Assembly: GCF_000378385.1 (NCBI RefSeq)
Contig: NZ_KB899661.1
Span: 162,816-226,815, forward strand
Source: Paenibacillus daejeonensis DSM 15491
Lineage (GTDB): Bacteria; Bacillota; Bacilli; Paenibacillales; Paenibacillaceae
Direction: 5' to 3'
Length of the DNA stretch: 64,000 bases
Below the pieces are notes generated by a model, which worked only from the letters and a program-made list of their open reading frames with translations, had not been told where the DNA came from and did not search any database. The position numbers and the translations under genes are program-made. This document shows, in pieces, positions 34,177 to 42,151 of this stretch (its first letter is position 1; each line of letters starts with the position of its first letter).

Positions 34177-35953
34177 GCATCTCCGCTCCTCTCTTGACCA
34201 ACAGAATCTGGAACGCGGCTCCTTCGCCCGCTTCCTCTCTCAGCCGAATTCCCGTATTCTCTCCATTGTACGATTTTACCCGCTCATGCACATTCCGCAG
34301 TCCGATTCCCAGCTTCGATTCCTCGTCTGTCTCCAGCTGTCCATCCAGCATGCGAGTAATAAGCTGCCGCCGTTCTGGAGTCAACCCCGGTCCATTGTCC
34401 CGAATTTCAATACGCCAGTAGTCTGCTTCCTCCGTAACCGTCAACTCGATCTCCCCTTTGCCGCGCCGGTTGCCCAGGCCATGCAGGATGCTGTTCTCGA
34501 CAATCGGCTGCAGAATCGACCTTGGCGTACGCACACCCGTGATGTCACCATCGATGTGCAGCTCGAACTGCAGCCGCTCCCCCATCCGAACCTGATGAAT
34601 GCCGATGTAATCCCGCACATGCGCCAGCTCATCGGTCAGCAGCGCTTCATCCCGGTTGCGCACCAGACTATATCGCAGCAGGTTGCCCAGCGACGACGCG
34701 ACCTCCGCCAGCTCCTTTTCCCCCCGCATGAGCGCCATCATCCGCATCGTCTCCAGCGTATTGTATAAGAAGTGAGGCTTGATCTGAGCATGCAGCATCT
34801 TGATCTCCGCCTCCTTCTTCAGCATCTCCGACCGGTGGTAATCCCGCGACAGCTCATCCATCCGCCGGATCATGGCATTGTACGATTGGATCAAAAAACC
34901 AATCTCATCCGTACCGCTCGCACCGCTATAGACGGCAATCCGGGGGTCATCGACCCGCTTCAAATGCCGGGAGAACCTTAGGAGCCGGTTCGTCACGGAG
35001 GAAGCGACGGCGAAATAACAGAGCGACAAAATGATCAACATGAGTACGCCAGCCCCAATCAACCACCATTGGTCGATACGGACATCCAGCAGGGAAACCA
35101 CATGACCGACCTCGACAATAATGAGCCCCAGCGTTGTCAAACGAATGGCGTGCGTCAGATAATCATCCCCATGGACAAAAAAGCTCGTGATGCCCCGCTC
35201 CGGTGCATGACTTGCCAGTGCCGCCAGTTCGCCCTCCACAAAGCCGGGAGCCGTCTGCTCATACACCTGCTCACCGTCCTTACCGACAATCGCCCAATAC
35301 CTATTGGAAGCCTGCGGCGATGCTCCTGCGAATTGACCAAACAACCGCTGATTAACCTCCACGACGAGGAACCCCAGACTTTCCGTATAATTGTCATTGT
35401 AGAGGTTCTTGATGTAGTACACCGTCGGCAGCCTGCCCTCATCGGGGAGATAGGTCCACTGGCCCTGGTTCGGACGCAGCGCAGTGATCTGTTCCATAGA
35501 TAAGGGGCCCCCATAAGCAGCACCCTCTGTGAGATCGGGCTCCAGGCTCAGCACCTGGTCGTTGCGCATATAGACACTCAGGTTCTGGATCGCCGGTACG
35601 CTTTTCAAGGCAAAATTAAAGGTCGTGCGGATATCATTCTGGTAGGTGTAGATCATCTCCCAATCCGTCTTGTACTCGCCTTCGAGATAGCGGATCAGCG
35701 TATCGTTATTCTGGAAGAGGGAGTGCACGGACTCGATCTTCGACATTTCAATCTCCAGGTTGGCGAGCGACTGCTCCGTAAACTTCTCCTGGTCGACAAG
35801 GTATTGGGACTTCATATTGTTGTACATTTGATGGTAGAAATAGACGCCGAACAGCGTAAAGGGAATACAGACCAGCAGGACATAGCCGATGATTAGTTTG
35901 GGGACGATGCGCAAATGTCGCAGCTGGTCGATCCACCTATAAAGCGCTGTCAT
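34151..35953 (-). CDS. YesM-like sensor histidine kinase, second
   Basis: A membrane kinase of about 600 residues. Helix 1 is near residues 18-38, a 250-residue extracellular sensor follows, helix 2 is near 297-318, then a HAMP segment, the His box IKPHFLYN (His394), LQPIVENSILHG and the ATP lid. I prefer ATG at 35953; a TTG at 35968 is in frame. It is the partner of the regulator at 33412-34176. Confidence 0.9.
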   Translation of the reverse strand: MTALYRWIDQLRHLRIVPKLIIGYVLLVCIPFTLFGVYFYHQMYNNMKSQYLVDQEKFTEQSLANLEIEMSKIESVHSLFQNNDTLIRYLEGEYKTDWEMIYTYQNDIRTTFNFALKSVPAIQNLSVYMRNDQVLSLEPDLTEGAAYGGPLSMEQITALRPNQGQWTYLPDEGRLPTVYYIKNLYNDNYTESLGFLVVEVNQRLFGQFAGASPQASNRYWAIVGKDGEQVYEQTAPGFVEGELAALASHAPERGITSFFVHGDDYLTHAIRLTTLGLIIVEVGHVVSLLDVRIDQWWLIGAGVLMLIILSLCYFAVASSVTNRLLRFSRHLKRVDDPRIAVYSGASGTDEIGFLIQSYNAMIRRMDELSRDYHRSEMLKKEAEIKMLHAQIKPHFLYNTLETMRMMALMRGEKELAEVASSLGNLLRYSLVRNRDEALLTDELAHVRDYIGIHQVRMGERLQFELHIDGDITGVRTPRSILQPIVENSILHGLGNRRGKGEIELTVTEEADYWRIEIRDNGPGLTPERRQLITRMLDGQLETDEESKLGIGLRNVHERVKSYNGENTGIRLREEAGEGAAFQILLVKRGAEMHAEAADCG

Positions 35954-35960
35954 AAAATAA

Positions 35961-36070
35961 CCCCACAAAGTGAAGCCTTTTCTTCGAAGCTTAGCCAGAT
36001 ACTTTGCGGGGGGCCCCGAAAACTTATAAATTGTATAATAATAAAAAAGCCTCCTCGGCGGTCTTTTTCT
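35961..36070 (-). terminator. Hairpin-rich spacer before the kinase gene
   Basis: CCCCACAAAGT (35961) pairs with ACTTTGCGGGG (near 36008) as one hairpin, and a second weak hairpin at 36040-36070 ends in a T-run on either strand. These may attenuate read-through from the binding-protein gene into the kinase. TATACAAT near 36040 on the minus strand is a possible internal -10. Confidence 0.4.
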
Positions 36071-36136
36071 ATTAGTATAGCACGCCTGTCCATTGCCTCT
36101 GGGCCGCTAACTTGCGACAAACCATGGCGTGCCAAA

Positions 36137-36166
36137 GGGGAGCAGGACCCCTAGGTCCACTCCCCT
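36137..36166. terminator. Stem-loop after the second binding-protein gene
   Basis: GGGGAG and GACC pair with GGTC and CTCCCC. It lies just downstream of the stop at 36172 but has a weak T-run, so it may set a transcript step-down rather than fully terminate. Confidence 0.5.
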
Positions 36167-36171
36167 GGTTT

Positions 36172-37752
36172 TTAAGATTCGAGCTGGGCCTTGGCTTGCT
36201 CGTAGCGTTCATTGGCCCACGCTTCCAGCCGCTCCAGACCGATCCGATTGGCCTGCTCCACCATCGCATCGTATGCCGCGGAGGCTGCCTCCTCTGATGT
36301 AGCGAGCAGCACCTTGCTCTCTTCACTCTTAATCATTTCCTGGATATTCGTCAGCACAACCTGCTCATCCGAATCCGCATCCGGGGCCACCAGGCCAATC
36401 GCCGGAATGAACTGGGTTTCGTCCGTAACGACCTTGTTGGTGCGTGTTGCATCTGTGTCCGGTTCATACAGCGCACGCATTTCTGTCGTGGTCGAGCCGA
36501 TCAGCAAGCCCCAATAGAATGCACCGCGGGCTACGCGCTCCGCATCGTCCATGGTGTTGTATTTGAACACAGGGTAATCCCCATCCGCTGCATAATCCCA
36601 ATGCTCGCCTTCAATACCCCACAGCGCCAGCTTCTGGCCTTCGTCCGATTGGAGGAACTGCATCAGCTTGATGGAGGCCTCGGGGTTTTTGTTCTCTTTG
36701 GTAATAAATACGCCTTGCCAGCCAACTGCCGAGTTGACGATCTTCAGGTTATCCGTCAGGCGTACAGGCAGGTTGACGAAGGTATGACCGCCCTGCTCCT
36801 TCGCTGCCGATGTCAGCTGGTCTGAGCCTTGCGTTGTCCAGGAGTAGGCAAAGCCAGTGCCGTTAAACATCAGCTGCTTGCCTTGATCTTCCGATTTGTA
36901 CGCGTAGTTCTCCGCCCGGATGAAGCCTTTGCGGTAGAGGTCATTCATATATAGATACATGTCTTTGTACTCTGGCATGTTGAGGGAGTACACCAACTGA
37001 CCGTTCACGTCATTGAAGCCGCTCAGCGCCCCGAACTGCTGCTCGAAGTACGCCCGATGCCAGTTCGGCGGGTTCAAGACCAGCGGAATCATGTCGGGAT
37101 ATGTGTCCTTGACCGTCTGGAACAGTGCCGTCAGGTCTTCCAGTGAAGCAATCTCTGGGTTGCCCAGCGCCTCCATAATGTCCTGACGCACCGAGATCCC
37201 ACCAGTGTACAGCAGCGCTGTGTCCTTGTGTTCCTCCCACTCCGCTTCCGTCGAGAAGAAGTTGCGGATGGTATAGAAGTTGCCGTCCTCCGCCGTATTC
37301 ACGCCGATGCGCTCCTGCTCCAGCTCCCAGTCCGGGGCATACTCGGCAATCAGGTCATTCCAGGCCAGCGACAGATCCGGATCGGACATCCGCTTCACCT
37401 GACCGCTGGTGACGACCAGATCAGGCAGATCGCCCGAAGCAATCATGACCTGCAGCTGCTTATCATCCGTGGCGACGGTTACATTCAGATTCACGCCTGT
37501 TTGTTTTGTTATCTCTTCAGCTACCGCGCCCGACCAATCCTTCATCGGCCACCAGGTTTGATCCACGAACAGATCCAGCGTCACTTGCTCCGGCGCTCCG
37601 TTCGTCTGGCCATTGTTGCCTGACGCAGCAGGCGTCTCTCCTGCATTGCCGCCGTTATTTGGTGTAGCGTTATTGCCGGCGCATGCGGAGAGCAGCAGCA
37701 CCATCAGGCTGGCTGTAATCAGCCAAGCCGACCCCTTTTGTACCTTTCTCAT
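36172..37752 (-). CDS. Extracellular solute-binding lipoprotein (LplA type)
   Basis: A binding protein of about 526 residues. The lipoprotein signal ends in LLLSAC, followed by an Asn/Gly-rich linker. TWWPMKDWSGAVAEEITKQTG and the SGDLPDLVVTSG segment are typical of the LplA/YtcQ family of large oligosaccharide-binding proteins. ATG at 37752 has GGGAG nine bases upstream; a TTG at 37761 would be too close to it. It follows the two permeases. An oligosaccharide is the likely ligand. Confidence 0.9.
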   Translation of the reverse strand: MRKVQKGSAWLITASLMVLLLSACAGNNATPNNGGNAGETPAASGNNGQTNGAPEQVTLDLFVDQTWWPMKDWSGAVAEEITKQTGVNLNVTVATDDKQLQVMIASGDLPDLVVTSGQVKRMSDPDLSLAWNDLIAEYAPDWELEQERIGVNTAEDGNFYTIRNFFSTEAEWEEHKDTALLYTGGISVRQDIMEALGNPEIASLEDLTALFQTVKDTYPDMIPLVLNPPNWHRAYFEQQFGALSGFNDVNGQLVYSLNMPEYKDMYLYMNDLYRKGFIRAENYAYKSEDQGKQLMFNGTGFAYSWTTQGSDQLTSAAKEQGGHTFVNLPVRLTDNLKIVNSAVGWQGVFITKENKNPEASIKLMQFLQSDEGQKLALWGIEGEHWDYAADGDYPVFKYNTMDDAERVARGAFYWGLLIGSTTTEMRALYEPDTDATRTNKVVTDETQFIPAIGLVAPDADSDEQVVLTNIQEMIKSEESKVLLATSEEAASAAYDAMVEQANRIGLERLEAWANERYEQAKAQLES

Positions 37753-37814
37753 ATCGGACAACTCCCTCGATTAGATTGAACACGCTTGCGATTCTTATCT
37801 ATGAAAGTCCGTCC

Positions 37815-37828
37815 CCCGGGATCCCGGG
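37815..37828. repeat. Perfect 14-bp palindrome
   Basis: CCCGGGATCCCGGG lies in the 112-bp gap between permease and binding-protein genes. It could be a processing or attenuation hairpin giving different amounts of the two products. Confidence 0.45.
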
Positions 37829-37864
37829 CACCCGATAGAAACGGAACCTGTCACCAGCAGTCTG

Positions 37865-38743
37865 TCAGCCCTTGACTGAGCCCAGCATCATGCCCTGTAC
37901 GAAGTACTTCTGAATGAAAGGATACACACAGATAATCGGGAAAACGGAGATCACCATGGCCGTGGCCTGTGCCGAAAATGAAGTCACCTGCATGCTGCCG
38001 GCATACGCTGCACCAATCGCATCGGTGTTGATCATCGTCTGATTGATGACCTCAATCATGCGGTACGCCAGCGTCCGCAGCCCCTGACCCTGGACAAAAT
38101 AGGCCGAGTCCAACCAAGCATTCCACTGATTGGAGCCGAGGAACAAGCCCATCGTTGCCAGCAGCGGCAGAGAAATCGGCAAGATCATTCGGAAGAAAAT
38201 CGTCATCTCTCCCGCTCCATCCATCCGAGCCGACTCGCCGATCTCCTCGGGTATTTCCCGGAAGAAGGAGACAGCAATGAGCAGGAAGAACAGGCTCAGC
38301 ATCGTCGGCACGACATAAACGGCAAACGTATTGAGCAGACCCAGGCCGCGCAGCACCACGTAGAAAGCGATGAGACCGCCCGAGATGTTCATCGCAATGA
38401 CGATGAGCAGGAAATAGAACCGACGGAACAACAGATACGGCTTGGACAAGCCATAGGCAACCAGACAGGTGAAGATGACGCCCAGCAGCGTGCCGACAAC
38501 GGTCCGTGCCACTGTAATGAAGAAGGCGTTGACCCAATGTTTATCATTGAAGAAATAGATATAGTTATTGAGCGTAAATGCCCGGGGCAGCAGGTACAAT
38601 CCACCACGTGCCGTATCCTGACCAAGATTAAAGGAAGCTATCAGGACATAATAGAATGGATACAACGTAATAAGCGCTACCAGCGCGAGCAATATATAAT
38701 TGATCGTATCGACAGTATAATCTTCTCTTGTCTTACGGGCCAT
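37865..38743 (-). CDS. Carbohydrate ABC transporter permease (LplC/YtcP type)
   Basis: A 292-residue permease with six helices. The EAA loop reads ESARMDGAGEMTIFFRMILP. The C-terminus YFVQGMMLGSVKG is typical of the LplC subfamily. It follows the LplB-type gene by 26 bp. Confidence 0.93.
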   Translation of the reverse strand: MARKTREDYTVDTINYILLALVALITLYPFYYVLIASFNLGQDTARGGLYLLPRAFTLNNYIYFFNDKHWVNAFFITVARTVVGTLLGVIFTCLVAYGLSKPYLLFRRFYFLLIVIAMNISGGLIAFYVVLRGLGLLNTFAVYVVPTMLSLFFLLIAVSFFREIPEEIGESARMDGAGEMTIFFRMILPISLPLLATMGLFLGSNQWNAWLDSAYFVQGQGLRTLAYRMIEVINQTMINTDAIGAAYAGSMQVTSFSAQATAMVISVFPIICVYPFIQKYFVQGMMLGSVKG

Positions 38744-38769
38744 ACAGGCATCTCCTTTCCTTGCCGTGG

Positions 38770-39756
38770 TCAGTACAGGCCAGTGCCCGATACGCGCTTG
38801 GCGATAAAGTTGCTCGTGAGAATAAGGAACACGGCGATGATAGACTGCACTAGATCGATGGCGGTGGCAAAAGCAAACCGTCCTTGAGCCAGGCCGACAT
38901 TAAAGGCATACGTCTGAATAATCTGCGACTTGTCATTGTTGATCGTATTGCCGAGCAGCATCGACTGCTCGAAGTTAGAGCCTACAAGCCCACCGCCTAG
39001 CATACTGCCAATCGACAAAATCAGGACGACTACAATGGGTCCCCGCATACCCGGCAAGGTTACATGCCAGATGCGGCGCAAACGCCCGGCCCCGTCCAAC
39101 TGGGCTGCTTCATAGAGTCCAGGGTCAATACCTGCGATGGCAGCCAGGAAGATAATCGTCCACCAGCCCGCTTCCTTCCACACAGCCGTACCAACAGCCA
39201 GGCCCCAGAAGGAATCCGGGTCGGTCAAGACCGTCAGAGGTTCATGTATAATCCCCAATGTGATCAATGCGTGGTTGATAATGCCAATCTCGGTCGAGAA
39301 GAAAGCATACGCGATACCGACCACCACGACCCACGAAATGAAGTGAGGCAAGTAGCTGAAGGTTTGGACAAGCCGCTTGATTACCGCCTGTTTGACCTCT
39401 GTAATCATGATAGCCAGCAGAATCGGCACCGGAAAAGCAAAGACCAGCTTCAGCAAGCTAATGGCCAGCGTATTACGCACCAGCATCGGGAACCTGTAGT
39501 CGTTCACCAGCTCGTGAAAGTACTTGAGCCCCACCCACTCACTCGTGAAGATTCCCGCAATGCCAGTCGATATTTTGTAATCCTTGAACGCCATAATAAC
39601 GCCAAACATCGGCGTAAAGCTGAATACCAGCAGGAACGCCATGCCCAGCCACACAAAAATCTGGATCGTGAGCTGCTTGCGCAATTGCCGCCCCAGCGAT
39701 GGCTTGGAAGCAGCACCTATAGGTTTGTTTTCTTGAACAGCCGGGTTCGTCTTCAT
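38770..39756 (-). CDS. Carbohydrate ABC transporter permease (LplB type)
   Basis: A 328-residue permease with the EAA loop YEAAQLDGAGRLRRIWHVTLP and the LplB-typical GNTINNDKSQIIQTYAFNVGL. It is the first gene of the operon, with AGGAGG before the ATG. The order permease, permease, binding protein, kinase, regulator is the standard one for this importer class. No glycoside hydrolase or lyase is attached. Confidence 0.93.
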   Translation of the reverse strand: MKTNPAVQENKPIGAASKPSLGRQLRKQLTIQIFVWLGMAFLLVFSFTPMFGVIMAFKDYKISTGIAGIFTSEWVGLKYFHELVNDYRFPMLVRNTLAISLLKLVFAFPVPILLAIMITEVKQAVIKRLVQTFSYLPHFISWVVVVGIAYAFFSTEIGIINHALITLGIIHEPLTVLTDPDSFWGLAVGTAVWKEAGWWTIIFLAAIAGIDPGLYEAAQLDGAGRLRRIWHVTLPGMRGPIVVVLILSIGSMLGGGLVGSNFEQSMLLGNTINNDKSQIIQTYAFNVGLAQGRFAFATAIDLVQSIIAVFLILTSNFIAKRVSGTGLY

Positions 39757-39776
39757 GGATTCCCCTCCTGCCTCTC

Positions 39777-39796
39777 ATTATAAAATCGCTTACAAT
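39777..39796 (-). promoter_or_regulatory. cre-like site overlapping a -10 of the LplB operon
   Basis: The minus strand reads ATTGTAAGCGATTTTAT (39796-39780), one mismatch from the CcpA consensus in the right arm. It runs into TATAAT (39782-39777), which could be the -10, leaving a leader of about 20 nt. Confidence 0.6.
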
Positions 39797-39887
39797 GCGT
39801 GTATACGGATCATACTTCGGATGGAGTGTGCTCTATCTTAAGGTAGGGACAAGCGGCGAAAAACTATTTTCAAAAAAAGCTCTACAT

Positions 39888-39930
39888 TGTGATATAAATC
39901 ACATCCCACCCCGTGATCTCGTTATATACT
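39888..39930 (+). promoter_or_regulatory. Fnr-type promoter P1
   Basis: TGTGATATAAATCACA (39888-39903) is a perfect TGTGA-N6-TCACA box. Exactly 21 bp later comes TATACT (39925-39930), which places the box at about -41.5, the class II activator position. The same arrangement is found at 40173-40215. Confidence 0.75.
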
Positions 39931-40073
39931 TAAGTCAGAAAGAAAACGAAACAGCCAAACAACACACCGGCAACACAAACAGCAGAGAGAAACCTCACAG
40001 CTGAAGATCCAGGGCCGGAAGGAATCGCGCAAGTCGCTGTTTCGGTCAATAACATAGAGGGAGAGTGAAGGTC

Positions 40074-40148
40074 ATGAAGAGATGGTGCAAGATCAAATGG
40101 CTGATACCTTATTCTTACGAAGCTAGTTTTGCTTCACAAAACTCTTAA
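40074..40148 (+). CDS. Possible 24-residue peptide
   Basis: ATG at 40074 follows GAGGGAGAG with good spacing and encodes MKRWCKIKWLIPYSYEASFA plus four residues to TAA at 40148. It is basic and aromatic at its start. It lies downstream of Fnr-type promoter P1 and before P2. Its 3' half resembles fragments of repeat R2 (GAAGCTAG) and can form hairpins, so it may be a leader or small RNA and not a functional peptide. Confidence 0.35.
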   Translation: MKRWCKIKWLIPYSYEASFASQNS

Positions 40149-40172
40149 ACGTCCTTTTCTTATACCAGACTT

Positions 40173-40215
40173 TGTGATTAAAATCACATACTTCTAGAGA
40201 AAAGTCCGCTACACT
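40173..40215 (+). promoter_or_regulatory. Fnr-type promoter P2 of the DoxX gene
   Basis: TGTGATTAAAATCACA (40173-40188) then 21 bp then TACACT (40210-40215). The sequence after the -10 (CTTAAG-CCATAAAGAGAAA) resembles that after P1 (CTTAAGTCAGAAAGAAAA), so one promoter is probably a duplicate of the other. Confidence 0.75.
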
Positions 40216-40268
40216 TAAGCCATAAAGAGAAATGAAAACAACTAAACTACAAATTGGGAGTGAGTATC

Positions 40269-40814
40269 ATGATGAAACTTTGGAGAAACAATAAATGGGC
40301 AGCCGGTATCCTGACGGTGATCCGTATCGTACTCGGATATGCTTGGCTGACAGCCGGATGGGGCAAACTTACTGGTGGCTTCGACGCCACCGGCTACCTG
40401 ACCAACGCCGTGACCAACCCGGTCCTCGACAAAGCGACTGGCGCGGCCGTCTACCCGACCTACAACGCCTTCATTGAAACGTTCGCACTGCCGAACGTCA
40501 AGCTGATCAACATTATGATCCCTTGGGGCGAATTGCTAGTCGGACTTGGATTAATCCTTGGTACACTGACCGTCACCGCCGCCTTCTTCGGACTGATGAT
40601 GAACTTCATGTTCCTCTTCGCCGGAACGGTAAGCACTAACCCTTGGCTGGTTCTGCTAGGTGTCCTCGTCCTGATGGGCGGCACCAACGCCGGACGCTTC
40701 GGACTTGACCGCTACGTCCTGCCGCTCCTGCACAAAGGCATGGACCGCTTGTTCCACCGCAAAGGCCGCAACACTGGCGCAGGTGCCGGACCGGTCATCC
40801 CGCAAGAACATTAA
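40269..40814 (+). CDS. DoxX family membrane protein
   Basis: A 181-residue protein with four helices. AWLTAGWGKLTGGFD near residue 27 and the PWGELLVGLGLILGTLT segment fit the DoxX/DoxD family, whose members include the small subunit of thiosulfate:quinone oxidoreductase. GGGAG precedes a pair of ATGs at 40269 and 40272. Its promoter has an Fnr box, so it is probably induced by oxygen limitation. A terminator follows. Confidence 0.88.
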   Translation: MMKLWRNNKWAAGILTVIRIVLGYAWLTAGWGKLTGGFDATGYLTNAVTNPVLDKATGAAVYPTYNAFIETFALPNVKLINIMIPWGELLVGLGLILGTLTVTAAFFGLMMNFMFLFAGTVSTNPWLVLLGVLVLMGGTNAGRFGLDRYVLPLLHKGMDRLFHRKGRNTGAGAGPVIPQEH

Positions 40815-40829
40815 CTACAGCTCCACTTG

Positions 40830-40862
40830 AGACGGCTGCCCTACGGGGCGGTCGTCTTTTTC
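40830..40862 (+). terminator. Intrinsic terminator of the DoxX gene
   Basis: AGACGGCTGCCC pairs with GGGCGGTCGTCT over tacg, then TTTT. Confidence 0.9.
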
Positions 40863-41045
40863 GTCCAGCTCCAAAGCCTCTATCTTAGCACCACTACCCA
40901 ATGGTTGTCTCTCATACCCGCCCACCTTTTCATTCACCTACTATTAGGTGGCCCTATCCTATCACGTCTCTTTCTCACAACGGCAGCACCTTCTATTTTG
41001 CGCTATACTGGAGGAAATGATGACATGCTTGGGGGGAAGTCACTA

Positions 41046-41813
41046 ATGTCCTTATATGAACAGGCGGGTTATGTCTCTCGAATTGAGCTGCTGCGGGAGC
41101 AGGTACCTTCGTTTGGGAGTTACCCATTCCATCTGGATGCGGTACGCGAGCTGGATACGCTGGCGCTTCATCCAAAGGTGACGTTTCTGGTCGGTGAGAA
41201 CGGCACGGGCAAATCGACGCTGATTGAAGCCATCGCGGTGGCGCTCGGCTTCAACCCGGAGGGCGGCACGAGCAACTTTACATTTGAGACGGCCCGTACC
41301 CATTCCCAGCTGAGCGAGTATTTGCGGCCCGTGCGGGGAGCGAGACGGCCGAAGGACGGGTTCTTCTTCCGGGCGGAGAGCTATTATAATCTGGCCACGA
41401 ATATTGAGGAGCTGGACCGGCAAGACGCACGGGCGCCTAAGATTATCGAATCCTATGGTGGACGCTCGCTGCACGAGCAATCGCATGGCGAATCGTTCTT
41501 TGCCACCTTCCTGCACCGGTTCGGGGGCAGAGGCCTGTATGTGCTGGACGAGCCCGAGGCTGCGCTATCCCCCTCCCGACAGATGGCCATGCTGGCACGC
41601 ATGCATCAGCTCGTCGGGCAGCAATCCCAGTTCCTCATCGCCACCCACTCCCCAATCCTGATGGCTTACCCCGACGCCTGGATCTATCAGTTGGACGGAG
41701 ACGGCATCCGCCGTGTAGCCTGGCAGGAAACGGAGCACTATATCGTCACCAAGCAGTTCATGAACAACAGCGAGCGCATGCTGGGAGAACTGTTGGGGGA
41801 CGAGGATGCTTGA
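41046..41813 (+). CDS. AAA-family ATPase (SMC/ABC-type fold)
   Basis: A 255-residue soluble ATPase with Walker A VGENGTGKST, Walker B RGLYVLDEPEAALSP and H-loop LIATHSPILMAYPDAWIY, the layout of AAA_21/AAA_23 proteins. I start at ATG 41046 (GGGGGGAAG upstream) because the open frame back to 40827 runs into the preceding terminator. It has no membrane partner nearby. A nuclease-like or toxin-antitoxin partner was looked for and not found. The function is unknown. Confidence 0.85.
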   Translation: MSLYEQAGYVSRIELLREQVPSFGSYPFHLDAVRELDTLALHPKVTFLVGENGTGKSTLIEAIAVALGFNPEGGTSNFTFETARTHSQLSEYLRPVRGARRPKDGFFFRAESYYNLATNIEELDRQDARAPKIIESYGGRSLHEQSHGESFFATFLHRFGGRGLYVLDEPEAALSPSRQMAMLARMHQLVGQQSQFLIATHSPILMAYPDAWIYQLDGDGIRRVAWQETEHYIVTKQFMNNSERMLGELLGDEDA

Positions 41814-41836
41814 GCGGCTGGGGGAGTTGTTGGTGC

Positions 41837-42075
41837 AATCCAAGTAACTTTTTGCCCTTGGTTGGGTGGGATCCCCTCTGTTGGTGCAATCCAAGTAACT
41901 TTTTACCCTTGGTTGGGTGCAATCCCCTCCGTTGGTGCAATCCAAGTAACTTTTTACCCTTGGTTGGGTGCAATCCCCTCCGTTGGTGCAATCCAAGTAA
42001 CTTTTTACCCTTGGTTGGGTGGAAACCCCTCCTTCAGCGCAATCCAAGTAACTTTTTGCCCTTGGTTCAGCGGCG
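41837..42075 (+). repeat. 51-bp tandem repeat array 4 (5 units)
   Basis: Units start at 41837, 41888, 41939, 41990 and 42041. The core is CAATCCAAGTAACTTTTT followed by RCCCTTGGTT, and the second half is GGGTGCAATCCCCTCCGTTG. It begins only about 20 bp after the ATPase stop and lies between convergent genes. The last two units of array 3 share this core. Confidence 0.95.
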
Positions 42076-42151
42076 CCCCCCCATCCCCTTAAATCAACAC
42101 AACAAAGACCCGGGCCGCACCGGATATCGGCACACCCTGGGTCTTCTGCAA

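Noticed and set aside
37772-37790. cre-like site before the second binding-protein gene
   Set aside because: It has two or more mismatches, and no promoter was seen.
40827-41045. N-terminal extension of the ATPase
   Set aside because: It would begin within the DoxX terminator and adds hydrophobic, non-conserved sequence; a good ribosome binding site lies before 41046.
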